64,000 nucleotides of DNA from the NCBI RefSeq assembly GCF_016924835.1, contig NZ_CP070480.1, positions 434,001 to 498,000 on the forward strand. The letters run 5' to 3'. Below the pieces are notes generated by a model, which ran no database searches, had not been told where the DNA came from, and was given only the letters and a program-made list of their open reading frames with translations. Positions 34,366 to 42,246 of the stretch are shown here, piece by piece. How positions within the stretch are numbered: position 1 is the first letter of the stretch; every line of letters starts with the position of its first letter. The translations under genes were made by a program, and so were the position numbers. Origin of the DNA: Rothia sp. ZJ932 (lineage in GTDB: Bacteria; Actinomycetota; Actinomycetes; Actinomycetales; Micrococcaceae).

Positions 34366-35313
34366 CTAGCGTGAGGTGAGGGTCACCACAATTGCCTCAG
34401 GCGGGCAGAAGAGCCTCACCTGTGCGTAGCGTGAAGTTCCCAACCCGGCAGAAACGTGTACCGGCACACCATCTTGATAGCTCAAGCCTTTGGCTCGCGC
34501 AGGCGGCAAATCGCAGTTAGACACCAGCGCGCGTCCACCCGGCAAACATACCTGACCACCGTGCGTGTGGCCGGCAAAGATCGCTTGGGCACCATCAGCA
34601 ACAAACCGGTTCAGGGTTCGCAGGTACGGTGCGTGAGCTACACCTAAGCGCACCAACGGCGCAGGTTCGGTATCAAAGGCGGTGGGCGCAAACCCCGGAT
34701 GCTTGTCATAGCCAATGTGCGGGTCATCAACCCCCGAGAACTCCAAACGCAACCCATCAATGCTCAGAGTTTCATAGCGGTTGATGAGGTCAACCCAGCC
34801 CCTGTTATCAAAAGCATCGTGCATTTCTTGGGTGGGAAGGGTAGCGACTTTTTCGCTCTCAGGTTTCTTAGAGGGTCCCACTAAATAGCGGAAAGGGTTC
34901 TTTTTGCCCGGTGCGAAATAGCAGTTAGAACCCGGCACGTACACACCCGGAAAATCAAAGAGCGGATCCAACGCATCCATCAGGGCAGGTAACCCGCTCA
35001 TGTGCGAGAGATTGTCACCGGTGTTGATAACGAGGTTGGGTTCTAACGCCGCCAGCGAATGGATGAAGTCACGTTTGGTGCGTTGCCCCGGAATCATGTG
35101 CATATCTGAGATGTGCAGAATCCTAAAGTCTGGGGTGCCCGCAGGTAAAACGGGTAGCGCTTCGTGGCGCACCGTGAAATTGGTGAGTTCGTAATACCGG
35201 GCATAGACTGCCGTGGCGGCACCCGCAACAACAGCTGTAGCGAGGGTAGCACCGGCTACCTTGCCCAGCTGTTCAGCAGATACCGCCACAGCAGAAGGTG
35301 AAGATGAGATCAT
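34366..35313 (-). CDS. Membrane-anchored metallophosphoesterase (YkuE-like)
   Basis: A 315-residue protein with an N-terminal hydrophobic anchor (about 18-40) and a calcineurin-like phosphoesterase domain. The metal-binding blocks are ILHISDMHM, NTGDNLSH and IFAGHTHGGQ. The usual GNH block is altered to PGSNCY, so the middle metal-site residues deviate from consensus. It follows the penicillin-binding protein gene by only a few bases, a pairing widely conserved in Actinobacteria. A role in cell-envelope phosphate-ester turnover is inferred from that context. Confidence 0.88.
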   Translation of the reverse strand: MISSSPSAVAVSAEQLGKVAGATLATAVVAGAATAVYARYYELTNFTVRHEALPVLPAGTPDFRILHISDMHMIPGQRTKRDFIHSLAALEPNLVINTGDNLSHMSGLPALMDALDPLFDFPGVYVPGSNCYFAPGKKNPFRYLVGPSKKPESEKVATLPTQEMHDAFDNRGWVDLINRYETLSIDGLRLEFSGVDDPHIGYDKHPGFAPTAFDTEPAPLVRLGVAHAPYLRTLNRFVADGAQAIFAGHTHGGQVCLPGGRALVSNCDLPPARAKGLSYQDGVPVHVSAGLGTSRYAQVRLFCPPEAIVVTLTSR

Positions 35314-35315
35314 AC

Positions 35316-37439
35316 TTAGCCTAGACCCAGCACCTTATTAGAAGGCTGAGCGAACTTATCAGTGTTATAGCGTTTAGCGGTCTCGTTCATGTAACGCTGC
35401 CACTGGGTACCTGCGAAGGTTGCGCCATCAACGTAAGCACTGCGCTGACCGTTGATTGACAAACCGTTGAGTGAACGGGAGCCCTCTTGGAGGTTACCCA
35501 CCCAGGACGCGGTAGAAAGACCCTTGGTGTAGCCCACCATCCAGGTCTGGGTGGAGTTATCGGTCGTACCGGTTTTAGCTGCTGAAGCATCAGGCAAACC
35601 GATACCGCGCTGCCAGCCAGAACCATCGACCAGTACCTGCTTGAGTACGTAGTTCACGCCGTTCGCGACGTCCTTTGAAATCTGTTCGGAGCAGGCGGGC
35701 TTGTACTCTTTCTTCACGCTACCGTCGCGGTTTTCAACCTTGGTGGTTGCCATGGGCTCGCAGTAGACACCGTCGTTAGCGAAGGTCGCGTAGGCGGATG
35801 CCATAGTCAAGGGTGAAACCTCAATGGCACCGATGTTCGATGTCAGAATCTTGGGGTTGTAGGCGGTGTCGCCCGTCCACTGGTGAACGTGCAGTTTATC
35901 AGCCATCTCTTGGATATCGCACAAATCAGATTCGAAGACCATGCGGAAGAGGAAGGAGTTAATGGAGTTCTTCATACCGAAAGTAACTGTGCCCCACTGG
36001 CGGTAACCACCCTCAGCGTTCTGGAAGGTAAAACCCTCGGGTTTTTCGGTGAACCGGAAAGCTCCACCGTCGAGGCACTTGGCATTCCAGCGGGTGCTGG
36101 CGGGGTAGTTCAAAGCGGTGCCATCAATCACCTGATTGACGCTCTTGCCCTTATCTATCCAGTTCGCCAGAACCACGGGCTTGAAAGTTGAACCGGGCTG
36201 GAATCCGGTGGTGCCACCGTACTGGGGATCAACATTGTAGCTGTAGAGCGAAGTAGAGTGATCGTCCTTTGCATCAGCATAATCACTGTTCTGCGCCATC
36301 GCCTTAATGTAGCCGTTCTTGGGTTCAACAGAGACCAGAGCGGCGTTCACATCGTCGATATTGTTAGTAGAGGGCTGGGTAGCTTCCACTGACTTCTTCG
36401 CTGAATCCTGCGCGCGGGTATCAAGAGTTGAAATAATCTTGTAACCGCCACGGTAAATGCTGTTGATGCGGTCCTCTTCGGTAGCACCAAAGGATTCATC
36501 GCCGTAGAGCGCTGACATCACGTAGTTGCAGAAGTAGGCGTTTACACCTGCTGCTGAACATCCTGAGTCGGTGGTGTGAATATCGAGATCCAACTCTGAA
36601 TTCACTGCGTTGTCATACTCTTTTTGAGTGATTTTCTCATCGCGCAACATGGTGCCCAGCACTAAGTTGCGACGTTCTTTGGAGTATTCGGGGTTCTTAT
36701 TGGGGCGGTACACGTTAGGTGCCTGTACCATACCGGCAAGCGTCGCTGCCTGAGCGGGGTTCAGCTCAGCAGCTGAAATACCCCAGTAGTAGTAAGCAGC
36801 AGCCTCAACGCCGTAGTTAGCGCCACCCAAGTTCACAATGTTGAGGTAGCCCTCAAGAATTTCGTCTTTGGATTTGTTTTCTTCCATCGAGATGGCAAGT
36901 TTCATCTCGATGATTTTCTCAACATACCCCTTATTAGCGCCCAAAGTTTCGGTGGCATCGCCGCCGGTCTGTTCAGCTGTATCAATGAGCAAGTTGTTCA
37001 CGTACTGCTGAGTGAGAGTGGAAGCGCCCTGACGGTTGTTAGGACGAAGGATATTATTAACCAGCGCACGTCCAATACCGACGGGTGAAATAGCACCGTG
37101 TTCGTAGAACTTACGGTCTTCAACCGCGATAATCGCGTCCTGCATGGGCTGCGAAATTTTATCGAGGGGAACCTCAGTGCGGTTCTGAGCGTAAAAAGTA
37201 GCTAGCTCCGTTTTACCGTCGGATGCGTACAGTACCGAGGGCTTCGAGAGCGGGCCGTCAGACATATTGTCGGGCAGTCCCTTGAACCAGTTGATGGATG
37301 AGGTAGCAGCCATGCCAGCGGCAGCTGTGGGCGGAACCAACAGACCGGCAGTGATAAAGCCTGCAATGATTGACAGCGCTACGAACTGCAATAAATCACT
37401 GGGCTTACGCTTTTTACGTACTTTCTTGGATGAGACCAT
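35316..37439 (-). CDS. Class A penicillin-binding protein (bifunctional transglycosylase/transpeptidase)
   Basis: The 707-residue protein has a basic cytoplasmic start (SSKKVRKKRKPSD), one membrane anchor (about 17-40), a glycosyltransferase-51 domain with catalytic AVEDRKFYEHGAIS and RQGASTLTQQYVNN, and a transpeptidase domain with PGSTFKPVV (SxxK), NSIN and KTGTTDN. It polymerises and cross-links peptidoglycan outside the membrane. Two cysteine pairs in the external domain may form disulfides. The start at 37439 fits the conserved length. The metallophosphoesterase gene follows directly. Confidence 0.95.
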   Translation of the reverse strand: MVSSKKVRKKRKPSDLLQFVALSIIAGFITAGLLVPPTAAAGMAATSSINWFKGLPDNMSDGPLSKPSVLYASDGKTELATFYAQNRTEVPLDKISQPMQDAIIAVEDRKFYEHGAISPVGIGRALVNNILRPNNRQGASTLTQQYVNNLLIDTAEQTGGDATETLGANKGYVEKIIEMKLAISMEENKSKDEILEGYLNIVNLGGANYGVEAAAYYYWGISAAELNPAQAATLAGMVQAPNVYRPNKNPEYSKERRNLVLGTMLRDEKITQKEYDNAVNSELDLDIHTTDSGCSAAGVNAYFCNYVMSALYGDESFGATEEDRINSIYRGGYKIISTLDTRAQDSAKKSVEATQPSTNNIDDVNAALVSVEPKNGYIKAMAQNSDYADAKDDHSTSLYSYNVDPQYGGTTGFQPGSTFKPVVLANWIDKGKSVNQVIDGTALNYPASTRWNAKCLDGGAFRFTEKPEGFTFQNAEGGYRQWGTVTFGMKNSINSFLFRMVFESDLCDIQEMADKLHVHQWTGDTAYNPKILTSNIGAIEVSPLTMASAYATFANDGVYCEPMATTKVENRDGSVKKEYKPACSEQISKDVANGVNYVLKQVLVDGSGWQRGIGLPDASAAKTGTTDNSTQTWMVGYTKGLSTASWVGNLQEGSRSLNGLSINGQRSAYVDGATFAGTQWQRYMNETAKRYNTDKFAQPSNKVLGLG

Positions 37440-37611
37440 TGCTCTAGTTTACAAGCCAAACGGAAAAAACACAGTCTTTTATTAGACCGCTCATAGACCG
37501 CTGGCTCACACCGGCAGACCTCCTAGTTCGCCCCGCAACAAATACGATGTTTTATCGCCTCTTGCACGGGTGTTTTTCGTAAACGCGTGCCGGTGGGTTT
37601 AGGCTAGAGAC

Positions 37612-37809
37612 ATGGATAAATGGGAATACGCAACAGTGCCCTTGATGATTCACGCTACCAAGCAGATTTTGGATAGCTGGGGCGAAGACGGCTGGGAACT
37701 TGTCACTGTACTACCTGGTGCTGCACCAACCGGTGCCGCACCCGCGGGTAACATGGTCGCTCCGACCCAGGGCAACCCGATCGCTTACTTCAAACGTAAG
37801 AAAAGCTAA
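37612..37809 (+). CDS. DUF4177-like small conserved protein
   Basis: A 65-residue protein starting MDKWEYATVPLMIH and holding DSWGEDGWELVTVLPG, the hallmark of DUF4177-type proteins, followed by a Pro/Ala/Gly-rich stretch and a basic end. In Actinobacteria it commonly lies just before a RidA gene, as here. No activity is established. Divergent from the penicillin-binding protein gene. Confidence 0.82.
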   Translation: MDKWEYATVPLMIHATKQILDSWGEDGWELVTVLPGAAPTGAAPAGNMVAPTQGNPIAYFKRKKS

Positions 37810-37908
37810 CACTAAAATATAGAACTCAACGGCCGACTCGCGTGTAGCGCGACCGGTCGTTGTTTTCCCTTAACACTTCCTGTACCAGAATCATTGTGAG
37901 AAAGCGTT

Positions 37909-38388
37909 ATGACTCAGAACAGCACCGTTGAAAACCGTATTAAAGAACTGGGCTACACACTGCCCCAGGTTGCCGCCCCTGTAGCGTCCTATGTCCCCGC
38001 TGTTGTCAGTGGTTCGTACGTCTACACCTCGGGTCAATTGCCTTTTATCGATGGGGCTTTGCCAGAAACTGGCAAGGTTCATACTGAACCCGGTGGTGTG
38101 AACCTCGATGACGCTAAAAAGTACGCGGCGATGTGTGCTTTGAACGCTTTGGCTGCCGTGAAATCTGCGATTGGTGATCTTGACCGTGTGACCAAGATTG
38201 TTAAAGTAGTGGGTTTTGTATCATCGCACCCTGAGTTTACTGCTCAGCCTGCCGTCATTAACGGGGCTTCTGAGTTGCTGGGTGATATTTTCGGTGAGGT
38301 GGGTCAGCACGCCCGCAGCGCTGTTGGTGTGCCGGTGTTGCCCTTAGACTCACCGGTTGAAGTTGAAATTATTGTTGAGTATGTCTAA
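37909..38388 (+). CDS. RidA/YjgF-family enamine/imine deaminase
   Basis: A 159-residue RidA-fold protein: VVSGSYVYTSGQLPF, AAMCALNALAAVKSAIGDL, and HARSAVGVPVLPLDSPVEVE with the conserved Arg of the active site. RidA proteins form trimers that hydrolyse reactive 2-aminoacrylate made by pyridoxal enzymes; this subgroup's own substrate is less certain. It follows the DUF4177 gene by 100 bases and overlaps the next Nudix gene by 8 bases. Confidence 0.88.
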   Translation: MTQNSTVENRIKELGYTLPQVAAPVASYVPAVVSGSYVYTSGQLPFIDGALPETGKVHTEPGGVNLDDAKKYAAMCALNALAAVKSAIGDLDRVTKIVKVVGFVSSHPEFTAQPAVINGASELLGDIFGEVGQHARSAVGVPVLPLDSPVEVEIIVEYV

Positions 38389-39370
38389 ACCTGCTCTGTA
38401 TACCGGTGCTCTGACAACGGTGCCCCAGAAGGCTGCGGCGATGAGCACTGATACCGCCCGTATCGAGCGGACTGTGGCATCTGTTGAACGCATATTTGTA
38501 CTGCCTCGATCGCAGCAAGACGCGGCGCGTACCTGGGTAGCAGAGGGCGGTGAACACGGCCCCTGCACCCTCAAAGCGGCAGGTGCCGTGATATTTGTAC
38601 GCGACGGTGCCAGCGGCATTGAAACCTTTATGACGTATCGGGTGAAATCTCCCATGGGCAGGCTGGCTTTCCCCGGCGGTCTAGCTACCGCATCTGATAT
38701 TGCCCATCACCAGTGGATTGGCCCGAGCGAAACGCAGTGGGCTGAAAAAACCGGTGGCGACAATCCGCAGTTGGCACGTGCCGCCGTCACCACCGCCATC
38801 CGCGAAGTTTTTGAAGAAACCGGTCTCTTACTCGCTGGGACTAACGAGGTTAGCACCGTTGAGTCACTGAACGCGCACGAGATGATGAGCGTGCGACAGG
38901 CTATTTCTCAGCAAGAGAAAGATTTCATCGGCTACCTCGAAAGCCGCAACCTGAAGATGCGTACTGACCTGCTCAAGCCTGTGGGGCACTGGCACTCACC
39001 CGATTTCTTCCACAAGCGCTACGATTTGCACTACTTTGCGGCGGCTGTGCCCGTGGGGCAAAGCATTAACCTCTTAGAAGGCAAAGGGATTTGGGGTCGG
39101 TGGATTAGCGTCGGTGAGGTTCTCTCTAACACCACCAGCACCGCGCTGGGAGATGAAGTGGGGCAGGACGATACCGTCGGCAAGACCCTTCCTGAGCTGG
39201 TGAGTCCGGGAGTGATGTGCGCCCTAGAAGCAATGAACAACAGCTCAAGTGCCATCGCTTTCCTCTCCAAGAAACGCTCGGTTCAGGTGGTTAAACCTGA
39301 AACTAAGATGGCAGCCGATGGCACCTGCTATCTCAGCGTCAAGGACGCACCCGCCAAACCCGCGCGGTAG
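38381..39370 (+). CDS. Nudix hydrolase (NUDT7/19-like layout)
   Basis: A 329-residue protein with the Nudix box end TTAIREVFEETGLLL. The initial Gly (LAFPGGLAT) is separated from it by an insertion of about 35 residues, a layout seen in NUDT19-type coenzyme-A hydrolases. Substrate is not certain. The ATG at 38381 overlaps the ridA end; an alternative ATG at 38441 would lose about 20 unconserved residues. A good terminator follows. Confidence 0.82.
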   Translation: MSKPALYTGALTTVPQKAAAMSTDTARIERTVASVERIFVLPRSQQDAARTWVAEGGEHGPCTLKAAGAVIFVRDGASGIETFMTYRVKSPMGRLAFPGGLATASDIAHHQWIGPSETQWAEKTGGDNPQLARAAVTTAIREVFEETGLLLAGTNEVSTVESLNAHEMMSVRQAISQQEKDFIGYLESRNLKMRTDLLKPVGHWHSPDFFHKRYDLHYFAAAVPVGQSINLLEGKGIWGRWISVGEVLSNTTSTALGDEVGQDDTVGKTLPELVSPGVMCALEAMNNSSSAIAFLSKKRSVQVVKPETKMAADGTCYLSVKDAPAKPAR

Positions 39371-39398
39371 AGACCATTACTGCTTCAAGGAAAAAGAA

Positions 39399-39435
39399 GA
39401 GGGACGGTTCGCGATGAACCGCCCCTCTTTCTTTT
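39399..39435. terminator. Bidirectional terminator between Nudix gene and glxR
   Basis: GAGGGACGGTTC pairs with GAACCGCCCCTC (one mismatch, 5-base loop), followed by TTTCTTTT on the plus strand and A-rich sequence on the other side, giving U-rich ends in both directions. Confidence 0.88.
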
Positions 39436-39461
39436 AGGGTGCTCTTAGTACGCTATGAGTT

Positions 39462-40139
39462 TTAGCGTGAACGGTTGCGCAGACGCTGCAGATCAAGAAT
39501 AACGACCGCGCGTGCTTCGAGGCGAATCCAGCCGCGTGATACGAATTCAGCCAGTGCCTTGTTCACGGTTTCGCGTGAGGCGCCAACGAGCTGAGCCAGC
39601 TCTTCCTGGGTGAGTTCGTGGGCAACGAGCACACCGTCGGTTGCGGGGCGACCAAAGCGGTCAGCTAGGTCGAGCAGTGCCTTTGCAACGCGACCGGGAA
39701 CGTCTGAGAAGACCAGGTCAGCGAGGTTTTCGTTGGTGCGACGCAGACGGCGGGCAAGAGCCTGAAGAACCTGAGCTGAGATGCTGGGGGACTTCTCCAT
39801 TGCCTTGCGCAGTGACTCGTGCTTGACACCTGCCAGGCGGGTCTCTGACACAGCGGTTGCGCTGGTTGAACGCGGTGAGGGGTCAAACAAAGCCATCTCG
39901 CCGAAGATTTCACCGGGGCCGAGAATAGCAACCAGGTTCTCGCGTCCGTCGCTTGCTGTGCGACCGAGCTTGATTTTGCCTGACACTACAAAGTACAGCT
40001 GGTCGCCGGGGTCGCCCTCGTAGAACAGAGTGGCACCGCGGGTCAGGTCAACTTCAGTGATGTCTTCGGTAAGGGCAGCGAATGCTTCATCGTCGAGCTG
40101 TGCAAACAGTGGGGCGCGGCGTAGAACTTCAATATCCAC
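39462..40139 (-). CDS. glxR: Crp/Fnr-family cAMP-responsive global regulator (GlxR-like)
   Basis: A 225-residue protein with a cyclic-nucleotide domain (about 12-125; GEIFGEMALFDPSPRSTSA holds the phosphate-binding Arg-Ser) and a C-terminal helix-turn-helix (TQEELAQLVGASRETVNKAL) close to the Crp consensus. In Corynebacterium GlxR regulates carbon use, respiration and cell-wall genes. Neighbouring lactate and acetate genes would be natural targets, but I found no convincing TGTGA-N6-TCACA site in this window. It is divergent from marP. Confidence 0.92.
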   Translation of the reverse strand: MDIEVLRRAPLFAQLDDEAFAALTEDITEVDLTRGATLFYEGDPGDQLYFVVSGKIKLGRTASDGRENLVAILGPGEIFGEMALFDPSPRSTSATAVSETRLAGVKHESLRKAMEKSPSISAQVLQALARRLRRTNENLADLVFSDVPGRVAKALLDLADRFGRPATDGVLVAHELTQEELAQLVGASRETVNKALAEFVSRGWIRLEARAVVILDLQRLRNRSR

Positions 40140-40410
40140 GTGTTGTTCTCCTATAAAACTACTAATAAACCTTTGTTGTGGTTACGAACCGATTGATAGG
40201 TGCTCGTAAGCCTCAAGCCACTCTGGTGAGTGTGACTTTTTCAATTACTATCGAGATTACCGCAAAAACGAGATAGTTACATCACCCTATCCTTAAATCA
40301 GCCGTGAGCTAGACTAAAATTTTAGGTTGCTGTGAGCGTTTTCCCCGCTTGCTGCACTACTATCGGGTGAACTGAGAGGGCATCATAGGGTGCCCCCGGC
40401 AAGGAGTCTA

Positions 40411-41598
40411 ATGTTACAAGAGTTTACCTGGCTGGACGCGACCATAGCCGTGATCTTTTTGCTCTACTTCTTGGCGGGCATTAGGCGAGGTTTCTTCATC
40501 TCTTTAGGCAACCTTGCTGGCTTTATTCTTGGCGCCTTTGCGGCAATGTCAGTCACCGGCTGGGTAGTGCAACAGGTGCCTGATGCATGGCACATTATTG
40601 CCGGTATCATCACCATTATTCTTTGCTTGGTGGTTGGTCAATGGCTCGGTTTTTTGTTGGGGCGCTCCCTGCGAGACCTCAGCGATAAAACGCCGCTTCG
40701 TTCCCTCGAACGTCTGCTCGGTGGCGTGTTGAATCTAGTGGTGGGTGCGCTGGTGCTGCTCATTATAATCCTTGCACTCAAACCCTTGGGCGTTCCGGCA
40801 ATCACCACTGCGCTGGGGCAGTCACAAATAGCGGTGGCTCTTGAACGCAACGTACCCCGTGCTGTCCAAGAGAAAATCAGTGAAGTACGCACGGACATCA
40901 TGGCGAACGCTTCGATTCCTGAAATTACATCACTAATGTACCCGCAGACGCCCCCGCCCACCGAACCGTTAGAAAACGCCAGCCTTGAAGAAGCCAGCCA
41001 GTCTGTGGTGCAGGTATTAGGAGCTGCAATCCATTGCGGATACACCTCAGAGGGGTCGGGGTTCGTCATCGCTGACAACACCGTAGCGACCAATGCCCAC
41101 GTTGTAGCGGGCGTGACCGAACCGCTCGTCCAAGATCGGGGTGGGTTTACTTACCGCGGCGAGGTGGTTTACTACGACAAAACTAACGATGTCGCTTTTA
41201 TACGGCTCACTGATGAACTGCCACTCGATGCGCTCCCTTTGGGCGGTGATGCGCCTTCAGGCACACCCGCATCCTTCATGGGGTACCCCGGCGGAGGTCC
41301 CTTCGACTCGCGTCCGGCAACCGTACAGGGCTTGGGCTACAGTCGTACCGTTGAAGCTAAAACCGGTGAAACCAGCGAATCACGTTTGGTTTATCAGCTA
41401 GCAGCTGAGGTGGAACAGGGTAGCTCGGGCGGACCGGTCTTCAATGAGAAAGGTGAGGTAATCGCGCAGATCTTCGCCACATCAACAGAGGGTAAAACCA
41501 GCGGTTATGCTATTCCTGCTTCTGTTTTGCAGGATGCGCTGGTGGGCTTGGAAAATTACACACAGCCGGTAGCTACCGGTCAGTGCCAGGTGCGCTAA
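40411..41598 (+). CDS. MarP-family membrane serine protease (CvpA plus trypsin-like)
   Basis: A 395-residue protein with four N-terminal membrane helices (CvpA domain, about 1-130) and an external chymotrypsin-like domain. The catalytic triad is visible: His in VATNAHVVAG, Asp in TNDVAFIRL and Ser in EQGSSGGPVF. Cysteines in AIHCGYT and the C-terminal GQCQVR match the pair that forms the stabilising disulfide in Mycobacterium tuberculosis MarP, a protease required for acid tolerance. The ATG at 40411 is preferred because AAGGAG lies 5 bases upstream; the frame is open from 40390. Confidence 0.92.
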   Translation: MLQEFTWLDATIAVIFLLYFLAGIRRGFFISLGNLAGFILGAFAAMSVTGWVVQQVPDAWHIIAGIITIILCLVVGQWLGFLLGRSLRDLSDKTPLRSLERLLGGVLNLVVGALVLLIIILALKPLGVPAITTALGQSQIAVALERNVPRAVQEKISEVRTDIMANASIPEITSLMYPQTPPPTEPLENASLEEASQSVVQVLGAAIHCGYTSEGSGFVIADNTVATNAHVVAGVTEPLVQDRGGFTYRGEVVYYDKTNDVAFIRLTDELPLDALPLGGDAPSGTPASFMGYPGGGPFDSRPATVQGLGYSRTVEAKTGETSESRLVYQLAAEVEQGSSGGPVFNEKGEVIAQIFATSTEGKTSGYAIPASVLQDALVGLENYTQPVATGQCQVR

Positions 41599-41610
41599 AA
41601 GGCAAGAGCT

Positions 41611-41622
41611 CCCCCCCCCCCC
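41611..41622. repeat. Twelve-base poly-C tract
   Basis: An uninterrupted run of 12 C lies between the convergent marP and aroQ stops, the longest homopolymer I noticed in the window. A tract of this length is prone to slippage in replication and sequencing. It is outside both reading frames. Confidence 0.9.
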
Positions 41623-41635
41623 AAGAAATTTGGGT

Positions 41636-42073
41636 CTAGGCGAGGTGCTGGGCGAGAAAGTCCACCGCCAGGGTGTAACCATAGGCACCAGCTCCGGCAA
41701 TCACAGCAGTTGCTTGCGGTGAAATATAAGAGTGGTGGCGGAATGACTCGCGCTTGTGAATGTTACTCAGGTGTACCTCAACAACGGGCAGCTCGGCCGC
41801 TTCTAGAGCATCATGCAGGGCAACAGAGGTGTGGGTGTAGGCTGCCGGGTTGATGATAATAGCAACAGCCCTGGTGCGGGCACGCTGAATCTCATCAACC
41901 AGGGCGCCCTCGTGATTGGACTGGAAGAATTCAACATCGAAGCCGTGCTCGGTGCAGCGCTGGGTAACCTGCTGTTCGATATCTGCCAGGGTGGTGATGC
42001 CGTACACCTCAGGATTGCGGGTGCCTAAAAGGTTGAGGTTGGGGCCGTTGAGAACAAAAAGTGTGGGTGCCAT
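41636..42073 (-). CDS. aroQ: 3-dehydroquinate dehydratase, type II
   Basis: The 145-residue protein dehydrates 3-dehydroquinate to 3-dehydroshikimate in the shikimate pathway. Type II signatures are [19 protein letters not shown] (with the catalytic Arg and Tyr of the flexible loop), [20 protein letters not shown] and [16 protein letters not shown] with the catalytic His. The enzyme is a dodecamer of trimers in other species. It lies alone between acsA and the convergent marP; other shikimate genes are not in the window. Confidence 0.95.
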   Translation of the reverse strand: MAPTLFVLNGPNLNLLGTRNPEVYGITTLADIEQQVTQRCTEHGFDVEFFQSNHEGALVDEIQRARTRAVAIIINPAAYTHTSVALHDALEAAELPVVEVHLSNIHKRESFRHHSYISPQATAVIAGAGAYGYTLAVDFLAQHLA

Positions 42074-42101
42074 AACCTTTAGTTTTTCATATTAAGAAAG
42101 C

Positions 42102-42140
42102 GGTACCCGGTATCTAGTGCCGATACCGGGTACCTTTTGT
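42102..42140 (-). terminator. Terminator between acsA and aroQ
   Basis: A perfect 13-bp stem (GGTACCCGGTATC with GATACCGGGTACC, 7-base loop). On the minus strand it is followed by GCTTTCTT and probably ends the acsA transcript; the plus-strand side also has TTTTGTT. Confidence 0.85.
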
Positions 42141-42246
42141 TATTCATCGTGCCCCTTGTCGGTGCGGTGAGCTCACCACAAACTCCCGTCAACCGTTCTA
42201 TCAGCGGTGCAGATGAAGTCTAGATGCGTCTTCGCGCACGTAGCTT

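Noticed and set aside
40140-40410. Possible GlxR/Crp site (TGTGAC near 40229) between glxR and marP
   Set aside because: Only one half-site is present; the second half TCACA is missing at the required spacing.
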